In this document: positions 24,890 to 32,954 of the stretch, piece by piece
How the letters are laid out: each line of letters begins with the position of its first letter
Numbering within the stretch: the first letter of the stretch is position 1
Assembly: GCA_017519405.1 (NCBI GenBank)
Contig: JAFWSH010000029.1
Span: forward strand, 1-64,000
DNA length: 64,000 bases
Reading direction: 5' to 3'
From: Clostridia bacterium
GTDB lineage: Bacteria; Bacillota; Clostridia; Christensenellales; Aristaeellaceae
Program-made: the position numbers and the translations under genes
The notes under the pieces: model-generated
Seen by the model: only the letters and a program-made list of their open reading frames with translations
Database searches by the model: none
Told to the model about the DNA's origin: nothing

Positions 24890-25126
24890 ATGCCGATGCA
24901 GCACGGGACCCCGGAGGACAGCGGGACCTACCGGCCGGGGGAATACCGGAAGGAAGCCATGGCCTTTCTGCGGGAGCGCGTGGGGGAGCAGCAGTTTGAC
25001 CGGATCATGGGGCGGGCGGACAGCCGCCGGCAGCCCTATGTGGCGGCGCGCCTGTTCCTCTCGCCCCTGGACTGGGCCAGATACACCTGGATCGAACAGC
25101 ACGGGACGCTGGAGGGCTTCCTCTGA
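24890..25126 (+). CDS. Small conserved-looking protein of unknown function
   Basis: 78 residues, starting at an ATG after AGGAAAGGAC. The sequence is hydrophilic, with RKEAMAFLRERVGEQQFDRI, DSRRQPYVAARLFLSPLDW and WIEQHGTLEGFL. It has no signal peptide or membrane span. I do not recognise the family. Its own promoter box (24797-24827) matches that of the response regulator at 22413, suggesting it is a target of that regulator. The STAS gene follows after 57 bases and may be co-transcribed. Confidence 0.65.
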   Translation: MPMQHGTPEDSGTYRPGEYRKEAMAFLRERVGEQQFDRIMGRADSRRQPYVAARLFLSPLDWARYTWIEQHGTLEGFL

Positions 25127-25183
25127 GGCCTGAGCAGCCGTTCCGGATCAACACGACAGAGAAAAAAAGCAGGAGGAAAGAAC

Positions 25184-25480
25184 ATGACCATCAACAAGAC
25201 ACAGGAAGGCAGCTGCCTGACCCTGGCCCTCACGGGCCGGCTGGACACCATGACCTCCCCCGAACTGGAGGCGGAGCTGAACAGGTCCCTGGAGGACGCC
25301 CAGAGCCTGGTGCTGGACTTCACCGGCCTGGAGTACATCTCCTCCGCCGGGCTGCGGGTGCTGCTCTCCGCCCACAAGGCCATGAGCGGCAAGGGCGGCA
25401 TGAAGGTGACCCACATCAACGAGGTGGTCCGGGAGGTCTTTGACGTCACCGGGTTCTCCGACATTCTGAACATCGGATAA
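25184..25480 (+). CDS. STAS-domain anti-sigma-factor antagonist
   Basis: 98 residues, a complete single STAS domain of the SpoIIAA/RsbV type. It includes the SLVLDFTGLEYISSAGLRVL block; Ser54 lies at the position phosphorylated in family members. Such proteins, when unphosphorylated, bind a kinase/anti-sigma factor and free its target. The ribosome site is AGGAGGAAAGAAC. The next gene, ten bases downstream, is a likely partner ATPase. No sigma factor gene lies nearby, so the final target is unknown. Confidence 0.92.
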   Translation: MTINKTQEGSCLTLALTGRLDTMTSPELEAELNRSLEDAQSLVLDFTGLEYISSAGLRVLLSAHKAMSGKGGMKVTHINEVVREVFDVTGFSDILNIG

Positions 25481-25489
25481 GGAGCGCAC

Positions 25490-26095
25490 ATGAAGACAGA
25501 TATCATTACGGTTTCCAGCCGGGGCCGCCACATGGAGGAGGCCCTGGAGCAGGTGGACAAGCTGTCGGCCTACAAGGGCCTCTCCCCCAAGGGTGCCCTG
25601 CACCTGCGCCTCCTCACCGAGGAGATGATGGGCATGATGCGCTCCATCACCGGCGAGACGGAGGGCCGCTTCTGGATCGAGGACGAGGAGGGGGTCTACC
25701 GGCTGCACCTGCAGGTGGAGACCCGCATGGACTCCGGCAAGCGGGAGCGGTTGCTCTCCGCCTCCTCCAGCGGCAGGAACGACGCCGCCCGGGGCCTGAT
25801 GGGCCGTCTGCGGGACTTCTTTGACCGGGGCGCCGACGAGGACATCGCGGCCTACGCCAGCCCCATGCTCCTCAGCGGCATGTTCGAGGCCAGCAGCACC
25901 CCCGCCCTGGACCTGGACTGGTCCATGGTGCGCTATGAGGAGGCCCTGGCCGGCTATGACCGGGAGAGCAACCAGGAGGCCCTGGAGGCCTGGGACGAGC
26001 TGGAGAAATCCGTGGTGGCCCGGGTGGCCGACGACGTGCGGGTCTCCATCCGCGGCAGGGACGTGGAGATGGTGATCGTCAAGAAGCTGGCCTGA
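25490..26095 (+). CDS. Possible RsbW-like switch partner with degenerate ATPase
   Basis: 201 residues. The first hundred resemble the HATPase fold of RsbW-type switch kinases (GALHLRLLTEEMMGMMRSIT at the N-box position, then FWIEDEEGVYRLHLQVETR). The Mg-binding Asn of the N-box and the DxGxG loop are not evident, so ATP binding and kinase activity are doubtful. The second half (about 105-201) is unrecognised and ends DVEMVIVKKLA. Pairing with the STAS gene is the main reason for the call. It lies ten bases after that gene and 22 before a membrane-protein gene, probably in one operon. Confidence 0.65.
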   Translation: MKTDIITVSSRGRHMEEALEQVDKLSAYKGLSPKGALHLRLLTEEMMGMMRSITGETEGRFWIEDEEGVYRLHLQVETRMDSGKRERLLSASSSGRNDAARGLMGRLRDFFDRGADEDIAAYASPMLLSGMFEASSTPALDLDWSMVRYEEALAGYDRESNQEALEAWDELEKSVVARVADDVRVSIRGRDVEMVIVKKLA

Positions 26096-26117
26096 CGCCA
26101 TACAAGGAGGCTGAGTC

Positions 26118-27092
26118 ATGACCAACAGGGAAATCTATCAGAAAACCCTTTCCTTCTCCCTCCGGCGGGCGCTGTTCGACATCCTGGCCTTCCTGGTGCT
26201 GGGTGCCCTGACCTTCGGCGGCTTCCTGCTGATGGAGAAGCTCAGCGGGGAGGGCCTGGTGGGTCTGGTGATCGGCCTGCTGCTGGGCATCGTGGTGGTG
26301 GCGGTGGCGCTGCGCTACGTCAGCTTCACCTACAAGGCCGGGCAGATCGCCATGATGACCCGGGCCATCACCGAGGGCGAGCTGCCGGAGGACGTGGTGG
26401 CGGAGGGCAAGCGGACGGTGAAGGAGCGCTTCACCACCATCGCGGCCTTCTTCTTCATCACCCGGGCCGTGAGCGCCATCTTCCGCCAGCTGGGCCGGGG
26501 CCTCACCGCCCTGGGCAGCATGGTGGGGGGCGAGACCGGCTCCAACGTGGCCGACGCCATCAACTCCGCCATCCAGGTGGTGATCAGCTACCTGTGCGAC
26601 TGCTGCCTGGGCTGGATCTTCTACCGCCGGGAGCAGACCACCACCAAGGCGGCCTGCGAGGGCGCGGTGCTGTTCTTCAAGCACGGCAAGACCCTGCTGA
26701 AGAACCTGGGCCGGGTGGCCGGATTGGGCCTGGCGTCCCTGGTGGTCATCGGCGGCGCCTTCATGGGCGTGTTCTACGCCATCTTCTCCAGCCTGCCCAT
26801 CTCCGGCTTTGAGATGATCTACCGGGAGCTGGTGGAGAACGTGGCGGAGAACGGTGGCACCCTGCCCGGCTTCATCACCGGCCCCGGCTCCATCGTGCTG
26901 GTGGCTGCCGCCCTGGCGGCGGTGATCCTGTGGAGCATCCTGCACTCCGTGTTCGTGCGGCCCTTCATCCTGGTGGGTGTGCTGCGCAACTACATGGAGA
27001 GCGGCATGAGCGAGGTGCCCACCGAGGCGTCCTTCGCCCTGCTGGACGAGAAGTCCCCCCGCTTCCGCAAGCTCCGGGCCCAGGGCGTGTGA
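26118..27092 (+). CDS. Multi-span membrane protein of unknown function
   Basis: 324 residues with about five or six hydrophobic spans. The first two (LAFLVLGALTFGGFLLM, VIGLLLGIVVVAVALRYVSF) are followed by a long loop, TTIAAFFFITRAVSAIF, then three C-terminal spans (ASLVVIGGAFMGVFYAIFS and ILWSILHSVFVRPFILVGVL). No transporter motif is seen. It starts at ATG 26118 behind AAGGAGG, directly after the STAS/ATPase pair, so it may be the membrane output or input of that switch. That link is inferred from order alone. Confidence 0.75.
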   Translation: MTNREIYQKTLSFSLRRALFDILAFLVLGALTFGGFLLMEKLSGEGLVGLVIGLLLGIVVVAVALRYVSFTYKAGQIAMMTRAITEGELPEDVVAEGKRTVKERFTTIAAFFFITRAVSAIFRQLGRGLTALGSMVGGETGSNVADAINSAIQVVISYLCDCCLGWIFYRREQTTTKAACEGAVLFFKHGKTLLKNLGRVAGLGLASLVVIGGAFMGVFYAIFSSLPISGFEMIYRELVENVAENGGTLPGFITGPGSIVLVAAALAAVILWSILHSVFVRPFILVGVLRNYMESGMSEVPTEASFALLDEKSPRFRKLRAQGV

Positions 27093-27167
27093 GCCCATTC
27101 CATTCGCTGTCAACGTTTTTCTCCAACACAACAAGGGGAAGACGATGAAAAAAGGAGGCAATCTCAG

Positions 27168-28979
27168 ATGGTCAAGAGGATTCTTGTGCTTCTGCTGGCG
27201 CTGGCCCTGCTGACGGCAGGCATGCCGGCGCTGGCGGGGGCAGAAGAGGGTGTCACCGTGGAGGTGAACACCAGTAAACTCCCGGTGTACGCGGCGGACG
27301 ACGCCTGCCTGGCCGGGCTGCTGGCGGCGGAGCCGGAGGGGACGGAGGCCCTGCCCGTGCTGGTGCTGCCGGTGAAGAAGAGCTATACCATCAACGCCAG
27401 CGTGCAGCCCCGGGACCTGCGGAACCGGAAGGTGGCGCTGTCCGTGGCGGATGAGACCGTGGTGGCGGTGCGGGGCACCAGCATCACCGGCAAGCAGGCC
27501 GGCGAGACGGTGCTGACCGTGGCCGCCGAGGCCCATCCCGGCTCCGAGGCGAAGTTCCGGGTGCTGGTGGTGGCCCCGGTGACCCGGGTCGCCCTGAGCG
27601 CGGCGGAGAAGAAGGTGGGCGTGGGCGCCACCCTGCCCCTGTCCGTGAGCTACGTCCCCGCGGACGCCGCCATGCAGCAGGTCGCCTGGACCTCCTCCGA
27701 TGAGCGCATCGCCACCGTGGACGCCTCCGGCGTGGTCACCGGCGTGAAGCGGGGCAATGTCCGCATCACCGCCGCCACCCTGGACGGCGGCAACGTCCGG
27801 GCCAGCCTGAACATCCAGGTGGTGCAGAACGCGGAGTCCATCACCCTGGAGCCCGCCGAGCTCACCATCGCCGCGGGCAAGTCCCACTCCCTGAAGGCCA
27901 ACGTCCTCCCCAAGGACACCAACGACAAGGGCGTGACCTGGTCCTCCTCCAACCCGGCGGTGGCCACGGTGAACGCCAACGGCAAGGTCTCCGGCGTGGC
28001 CCTGGGCGAGTGCGACATCATCTGCACCAGCAAGACCAGCGGCCAGGTCCAGGGCGTGGCGAAGGTGCACGTCACCCAGCCCGTGACGAAGATCACCTTT
28101 GACCCGGCCCCCGAGATCTATGTGGGGGAGACCGGGCAGCTCACCTGGCATGTGGAGCCGGCCAACGCCAGCGTCCAGGCCGTGGCCCTCACCTCCGGCA
28201 ACAAGAACGTGCTGCGGGTGTCCCCCGACGGCACCTTCACGGGCCTGAAGGCCGGCGAGACCTATGTCAACGCGGTCTCCACCGACGGCACCAACCGCCA
28301 GAACCGGGTGAAGGTCCGCATCCTGCAGCACGTCACCGGCGTGCATATGAAGCGCCATGACGCCTACATCGACGTGAAGGAAGTGGCCACCGTCTCCGCC
28401 ATCATCGCCCCCAAGGACGCCAGCAACCAGAACATGAGCTGGGTCATGGTGGACGACAACATCGCCGAGGTCTCCCTGGCCAACAAGGCCGGCAACAAGG
28501 TGAAGATCAAGGGCCTGTCCGAGGGCATCACCAAGCTCATCGGCACCACCGAGGACGGCGGGTATGAGACCTCCCTCACGGTGCACATCGGCGACTGGGA
28601 CCATGCCCTGAAGATCCAGGAGGCCAAGTGGCCCGGACCCACCGACGAGAACCCGGAGGTCTCCCTCAAGATCCGCAACGACTCCAGCCTGACCATCACC
28701 CGCATCGTGGTGGAGGTGGAGGTGCTGGACAACGCGGGCAAGCCCGTGGAGTGCGCCAAGGACGGCGGCACCAAGTTCCGCATGGAGTATCGCCGGACCC
28801 TGAACAGCGGCGAGGTCACCAACCCCAAGCACTGGAAGCTGGTGAACTTCAAGCAGCCCACCTCCCTGACCGTCTCCACCTACCGGGTCACCATCTATCA
28901 GTACATTGTGGATGACGACTGGGTGAAGACCATCCGGGAGTGGCGCCGGCCCGAGAAGAAGATCCCGATTCACGCCTGA
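27168..28979 (+). CDS. Secreted protein with bacterial Ig-like (Big_2) domains
   Basis: 603 residues. A Sec signal (MVKRILVLLLALALLTAGMP) is followed by about four Big_2/invasin-like domains. Each carries the typical pattern VTWSSSNPAVATVNANGKVS, as in MQQVAWTSSDERIATVDASG and SVQAVALTSGNKNVLRVSPD. The last ~110 residues (from WDHALKIQEAKWPGP) are a different, unrecognised beta domain. No sortase motif is visible. Such proteins usually extend an adhesive or wall-binding module from the cell. The ribosome site is AAAGGAGG. Confidence 0.87.
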   Translation: MVKRILVLLLALALLTAGMPALAGAEEGVTVEVNTSKLPVYAADDACLAGLLAAEPEGTEALPVLVLPVKKSYTINASVQPRDLRNRKVALSVADETVVAVRGTSITGKQAGETVLTVAAEAHPGSEAKFRVLVVAPVTRVALSAAEKKVGVGATLPLSVSYVPADAAMQQVAWTSSDERIATVDASGVVTGVKRGNVRITAATLDGGNVRASLNIQVVQNAESITLEPAELTIAAGKSHSLKANVLPKDTNDKGVTWSSSNPAVATVNANGKVSGVALGECDIICTSKTSGQVQGVAKVHVTQPVTKITFDPAPEIYVGETGQLTWHVEPANASVQAVALTSGNKNVLRVSPDGTFTGLKAGETYVNAVSTDGTNRQNRVKVRILQHVTGVHMKRHDAYIDVKEVATVSAIIAPKDASNQNMSWVMVDDNIAEVSLANKAGNKVKIKGLSEGITKLIGTTEDGGYETSLTVHIGDWDHALKIQEAKWPGPTDENPEVSLKIRNDSSLTITRIVVEVEVLDNAGKPVECAKDGGTKFRMEYRRTLNSGEVTNPKHWKLVNFKQPTSLTVSTYRVTIYQYIVDDDWVKTIREWRRPEKKIPIHA

Positions 28980-29012
28980 TCAGCAGCATCACCAACGAGG
29001 AGGAAAAACAGC

Positions 29013-29639
29013 ATGAGCAAGCGTCTTGTCTCCCTGATCCTGGCCGTTGCCATCGCAGTGGCCATCTTCGTGCCCGCCGCCATGGCGGAGGACAACACCC
29101 TTCCCTCCACCGCCGGCTACTACTATGTCTACACCGAGAACGGCAAAGTCCTGAACGTCCGGGAGACCCCCGGCGGCACCGTGGTGGGCGCCCTGAAGTA
29201 TGGCACCCGGATCTACTGCTACTACAATGACAACGGCTGGGCCCTCATCGACTTCACCTACGACAAGCCCGGCTACGGCAAGGGCACCTACGCCTGCTTC
29301 GTCAGCAGCCGCTTCCTGGTGAAGAACAAGCCCGCCCCCTACAAGGGCGGCACCAGCGAGAAGAGCGCCGGCACCTCCACCGGGGACACCCTGGCGGACA
29401 TCAACGTGGAGTTCCGCGCCTCCAAGACCGTGACCCCCTACACCGTCTATGCCCGTCCCACCCGTGTCAGCGGCTGGGTCAACCTCCGCTGGGCTCCCTC
29501 CAAGAGCGCCGAGGTGATGGCCACCTACAAGGCCAACCAGCCCCTGCTGGTGATTGCGGAGCTGAAGAACTGGTATCAGGTGGAAGACCCTGAGACCGGC
29601 GCCGTGGGCTTCATGGACAAGAGCTTTGTCACCCGCTGA
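29013..29639 (+). CDS. Secreted protein with two SH3-like domains
   Basis: 208 residues. A signal peptide ending near AAMA is followed by two bacterial SH3 domains. The first is around YVYTENGKVLNVRETPGGTV and the second around WVNLRWAPSKSAEVMATYKA, separated by a short Thr/Ser/Lys linker. Bacterial SH3 domains bind peptidoglycan, so wall targeting is likely. No catalytic domain is present. It is preceded by GAGGAGG and follows the Ig-like gene after 33 bases, probably in one transcript. Confidence 0.88.
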   Translation: MSKRLVSLILAVAIAVAIFVPAAMAEDNTLPSTAGYYYVYTENGKVLNVRETPGGTVVGALKYGTRIYCYYNDNGWALIDFTYDKPGYGKGTYACFVSSRFLVKNKPAPYKGGTSEKSAGTSTGDTLADINVEFRASKTVTPYTVYARPTRVSGWVNLRWAPSKSAEVMATYKANQPLLVIAELKNWYQVEDPETGAVGFMDKSFVTR

Positions 29640-29673
29640 GCGGGCGGCGGACCGATTTAAAGGAGGATAACCC

Positions 29674-30777
29674 ATGATGAAGAAGATTCTGGCTCTGCTG
29701 CTGGCCGCCGTGATGGCGCTGGCCTGCGCGGCATCCCTGGCGGAGGTAACCCAGCAGGTGTCCGAGAAGGTGGACATCGGCACCATCAGCATCAACGGCG
29801 CGTTCTCGCTGCAGTGCGGCCTGCCGGAGGGCTATCACGTGGAGCCCCTGGTGCGGGACCTGTCCCAGGTGGTGGTGCTGCTGTCGGCGGAGGACAAGAC
29901 CCAGCCCGCCATGATGCTGTCTGTGGCCTTTGACGAGACCTACGCCGACGTGGAGCGGATGAACGACCTGAGCGACGAGGACTTCGCCCTGCTGGAGAAG
30001 ACCTTCACCGACAACGACCCCGACGTGGACATCTCCTACGGCGAGACCGGCCTGGGCACCCGCCTGCTCATCGCCCGGCAGACCGAGGGGGAGCAGGACT
30101 ACATCAGCTTCCTGAGCATCTACAAGGGCTACTTTGTGGAGTTCGTGCTGGTGCCCGGCCCCGAGGCCGAGGACGGGAATCTCTCCAACGAGCAGCTGCA
30201 GCTGTGCATCGACTTCCTCACCGACCTGGACTTTGTGCCTGCGGCGGAAGTCCGGGAGGCCCAGATGGCGGCGGAGGACGTGGCCGGCAAGACCGTGCCC
30301 GGCCGGGTGACCTACAACCAGCGCACCAACGAGCTGGAGCTGGTCATCATGACGCCTGTGGTCCTTGATCCCGCTCAGGTGGAGGCCGCCCAGGTGGGCG
30401 ATACCCTCACCGCCGGCGATGTGGAAGTGACCCTGGAGACCAAGGACAGCGACATGGAGGGCTACATCACCGTGGGCGAATACACCGAGCTGCGCCTGCG
30501 GGAGGACGGCTACCACATCTATGAGTACGAGGAGGAGGCCCAGGTGGAGGTGGGCCGGATGGTGGTGCCCTTCACCGACAGCATCGTGCTGGAGGACATG
30601 ATCGATCCCGCCACCGGCGAGATCCTGGAGGAGAACGTCATCCGCACCGCCGAGGAGTTCCGCGCCCTGCTGACCTCCGACGAGGGCCCCACCTTCGACG
30701 TGGACAACGTGACCCTGACCTTCGACGAGGACGGCAACCTGGAGAAGGTGTACCGCTTCTACGCCCCCTGGCAATAA
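29674..30777 (+). CDS. Secreted or lipid-anchored protein of unknown function
   Basis: 367 residues. The signal (MMKKILALLLAAVMALACAA) could be cleaved at ASLA-EV or be a lipobox at Cys18. The mature protein is acidic. An N-terminal part (about 30-190, with GLPEGYHVEPLVRDLSQVVV and FLSIYKGYFVEFVLVPGP) resembles proteins that occur as surface or stress lipoproteins, and a C-terminal part from about 195 is rich in short beta strands. I do not recognise the family. Its ribosome site AAAGGAGG and 34-base gap suggest co-transcription with the SH3 gene. A strong terminator follows. Confidence 0.75.
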   Translation: MMKKILALLLAAVMALACAASLAEVTQQVSEKVDIGTISINGAFSLQCGLPEGYHVEPLVRDLSQVVVLLSAEDKTQPAMMLSVAFDETYADVERMNDLSDEDFALLEKTFTDNDPDVDISYGETGLGTRLLIARQTEGEQDYISFLSIYKGYFVEFVLVPGPEAEDGNLSNEQLQLCIDFLTDLDFVPAAEVREAQMAAEDVAGKTVPGRVTYNQRTNELELVIMTPVVLDPAQVEAAQVGDTLTAGDVEVTLETKDSDMEGYITVGEYTELRLREDGYHIYEYEEEAQVEVGRMVVPFTDSIVLEDMIDPATGEILEENVIRTAEEFRALLTSDEGPTFDVDNVTLTFDEDGNLEKVYRFYAPWQ

Positions 30778-30802
30778 GCCGGGTTTCTCGACAACACCCA
30801 CG

Positions 30803-30828
30803 CCCCGGGCTCCGGCCCGGGGTGTTTT
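30803..30828 (+). terminator. Terminator after the secreted-protein operon
   Basis: CCCCGGGC-TCCG-GCCCGGGG then GTTTTC. It closes the run of genes that begins upstream of 27168. Confidence 0.85.
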
Positions 30829-30957
30829 CTGATCCGGAGCCGGGCTGGGAGCGGGCCTGGTACGGCATGAAAAACACCGGGCCGGATTCTCTTTGACCGG
30901 GGATTGTGCTACAATACGGGAAACGAGTCCACAGGAGGCAACGGGAATCCCCTCGGA

Positions 30958-30987
30958 TTGACAGACCCGCCCCGCATCCTGTATACT
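30958..30987 (+). promoter_or_regulatory. Promoter of metY
   Basis: Perfect TTGACA at 30958-30963, an 18-bp spacer and TATACT at 30982-30987. I see no SAM riboswitch or T-box between it and the gene. Confidence 0.8.
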
Positions 30988-31019
30988 GAGTGAAATCGCA
31001 GACAAAGGAGATGCCCGCC

Positions 31020-32318
31020 ATGGAAGAGAAGCAGTACAGGCTGGACACCCGCTGCGTGCAGGGGGGCTACACCCCCGGCAACGGCGAGCCCCGGCAGATC
31101 CCCATCGTCCAGTCCACCACCTTCAAGTATGCCACCGGCCAGGAGATGGGCAAGCTCTTTGACCTGGAGGAGGCGGGGTATTTCTATACCCGGCTGCAGA
31201 ACCCCACCAACGACTATGTGGCGGCGAAGATCGCGGCCCTGGAGGGGGGCACCGCGGCCATGCTCACCTCCTCCGGCCAGGCGGCCAACTTCTTCGCCCT
31301 GTTCAACCTGGCCTCCTGCGGGGACCACATCGTGGCCTCCTCCTCCATCTACGGCGGCACCTTCAACCTGATCAGCGTCACCATGGCCCGGATGGGCATC
31401 GGGGTGACCTTCGTCTCCCCGGACTGCACGGACGAGGAGCTGGACGCGGCCTTCCGCCCCAACACCAAGGCCCTCTTCGGCGAGACCATCGCCAACCCCG
31501 CCCTCACGGTGCTGGACATCGAGCAGTTCGCCCGGGCCGCCCACGCCCACGGGGTGCCCTTCATCATCGACAACACCTTCGCCACCCCGGTGAACTGCCG
31601 GCCCATCGAGTGGGGGGCGGACATCGTCACCCACTCCACCACCAAGTACATGGACGGCCACGGCGCGGCGGTGGGCGGGGCCATTGTGGACGGTGGCCGC
31701 TTCGACTGGATGGCCCACAGGGAGAAATTCCCCGGCCTGTGCACCCCCGACGAGAGCTACCACGGGGTGACCTATGCGGAGAAGTTCGGCATGGGGGGCG
31801 CCTTCATCACCAAGTGCACGGCCCAGCTGATGCGGGACTTCGGCGCCATCCAGTCCCCCCAGCACGCCTTCTACCTGAACCTGGGCCTGGAGAGCCTCCA
31901 TGTGCGCATGAAGCGCCACTGCGAGAACGGCCAGGCGGTGGCGGAGTTCCTCCAGGGCCGGCCGGAGGTGGAGCGAGTCCACTACTGCGGCCTCCCCGGG
32001 GATCCCTACCATGAACGGGCCCGGAAGTATCTCCCCCAGGGCTCCTGCGGCGTGGTGAGCTTTGAGCTGAAGGGCGGCCGGGCCGCGGCGGAGGTCTTCA
32101 TGGACGCCCTGCGGCTGGCGGCCATCGAGACCCACGTGGCCGACGCCCGCACCTGCTGCCTGAACCCCGCCAGCACCACCCACCGCCAGATGACGGATGC
32201 CCAGCTGGCCGCCGCCGGCGTGCCCGCGGGCCTGGTGCGCATGAGCTGCGGCCTGGAGGACCCGGCGGACCTGGTGGAGGACATTCGCCAGGCCCTGGAG
32301 AAGACCGGGGAGGGCTGA
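31020..32318 (+). CDS. metY: O-acetylhomoserine sulfhydrylase (Cys/Met metabolism PLP enzyme)
   Basis: 432 residues, the normal MetY length. Motifs are FYTRLQNPTNDYVAAKIAAL, the PLP lysine K209 in THSTTKYMDGHG, and the long insert after it (REKFPGLCTPDESYHGVTYA) that separates MetY from the shorter gamma-family enzymes MetB and MetC. It makes homocysteine from O-acetylhomoserine and sulfide, or methionine from methanethiol, in the cytoplasm. I chose the ATG at 31020, ten bases after AAAGGAG; the ATG at 31011 touches that site. An LRR gene begins three bases after its stop codon. Confidence 0.94.
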   Translation: MEEKQYRLDTRCVQGGYTPGNGEPRQIPIVQSTTFKYATGQEMGKLFDLEEAGYFYTRLQNPTNDYVAAKIAALEGGTAAMLTSSGQAANFFALFNLASCGDHIVASSSIYGGTFNLISVTMARMGIGVTFVSPDCTDEELDAAFRPNTKALFGETIANPALTVLDIEQFARAAHAHGVPFIIDNTFATPVNCRPIEWGADIVTHSTTKYMDGHGAAVGGAIVDGGRFDWMAHREKFPGLCTPDESYHGVTYAEKFGMGGAFITKCTAQLMRDFGAIQSPQHAFYLNLGLESLHVRMKRHCENGQAVAEFLQGRPEVERVHYCGLPGDPYHERARKYLPQGSCGVVSFELKGGRAAAEVFMDALRLAAIETHVADARTCCLNPASTTHRQMTDAQLAAAGVPAGLVRMSCGLEDPADLVEDIRQALEKTGEG

Positions 32319-32321
32319 GGG

Positions 32322-32783
32322 ATGATTGAGCGGGCCGGATACGGCGAGGACGGGGAATTCCGCTGGCACATTGAGCCCGATGAGACGGCGGTGATCACCG
32401 CCTGGAAGGGCCTGAAGATGCGCCTGCACATCCCGGAGACCCTGGGCGGGCGGCGGGTGACGGGCATCGGCCCGGGCGCCTTCGCCGGGCGGGAGTGCCT
32501 GTCTTATGTGAAGACCCCCGCCGGGATGGTCTCCATCGGCGCCTCCGCCTTCGAGGGCTGCACCTTCCTCCACTGGGTCACCCTGGGGGACGGCCTGGTC
32601 TCCATCGGCGAGAAAGCCTTCGCCGGCTGCGTCCAGCTGTTCCACATCCGGATTCCCGAAAGCATCGGCTTTATCGGGGACCACGCCTTCGAGGGCTGTT
32701 CCCGGCTCCGCCGGCTGAGGCTGCCGGAGGGGCTGACGGAGGTGGGGGAAGGGACATTCGACGACGGGACGAAGCTCTGGTAG
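32322..32783 (+). CDS. Short BspA-like LRR protein without a signal peptide
   Basis: 153 residues. It begins with a hydrophilic stretch (MIERAGYGEDGEFRWHIEPD) and then has four LRR_5 repeats (GMVSIGASAFEGCTFLHWVT, GLVSIGEKAFAGCVQLFHI, SIGFIGDHAFEGCSRLRRL). There is no signal peptide or lipobox, so it should stay in the cytoplasm, unlike its relatives in this window. It starts three bases after metY and must share its transcript. The binding partner is unknown. A bidirectional terminator follows. Confidence 0.85.
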   Translation: MIERAGYGEDGEFRWHIEPDETAVITAWKGLKMRLHIPETLGGRRVTGIGPGAFAGRECLSYVKTPAGMVSIGASAFEGCTFLHWVTLGDGLVSIGEKAFAGCVQLFHIRIPESIGFIGDHAFEGCSRLRRLRLPEGLTEVGEGTFDDGTKLW

Positions 32784-32825
32784 ACGGGAAACGCCCGGGG
32801 CGAGGACGGCAAAGAACGGCATCAG

Positions 32826-32851
32826 AAAAGGAGGGGAAGCCCCTCCTTTTT
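32826..32851. terminator. Bidirectional terminator between convergent LRR genes
   Basis: AAAAGGAGGGG-AAG-CCCCTCCTTTT with a further T. It is symmetric, so it can end both the metY transcript and the minus-strand lipoprotein transcript. Confidence 0.92.
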
Positions 32852-32954
32852 CCGTGCGCCGGTTGCCGGTCAAATCCGTGGAAATATAAACTGCACTTCA
32901 GATTATCGCAGGTTTTGGGGCCGGGCAGGGCGGAACCGCGCCGGATGCGGCGCC

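Noticed and set aside
27145-27213. Short frame MKKGGNLRWSRG overlapping the start of the Ig-like gene
   Set aside because: Its ATG lies before the AAAGGAGG of the real gene and has no ribosome site of its own apart from a weak AAGGGGAAG; the product shows no pattern.
26079-28973. Minus-strand frame of 964 codons opposite the membrane and Ig-like genes
   Set aside because: No start signal, no protein family pattern, and antisense to real coding sequence and a spacer.
30781-31019. SAM riboswitch or T-box before metY
   Set aside because: After the terminator and promoter only about 30 bases remain before the gene, and none of the conserved SAM-I or T-box blocks is seen.
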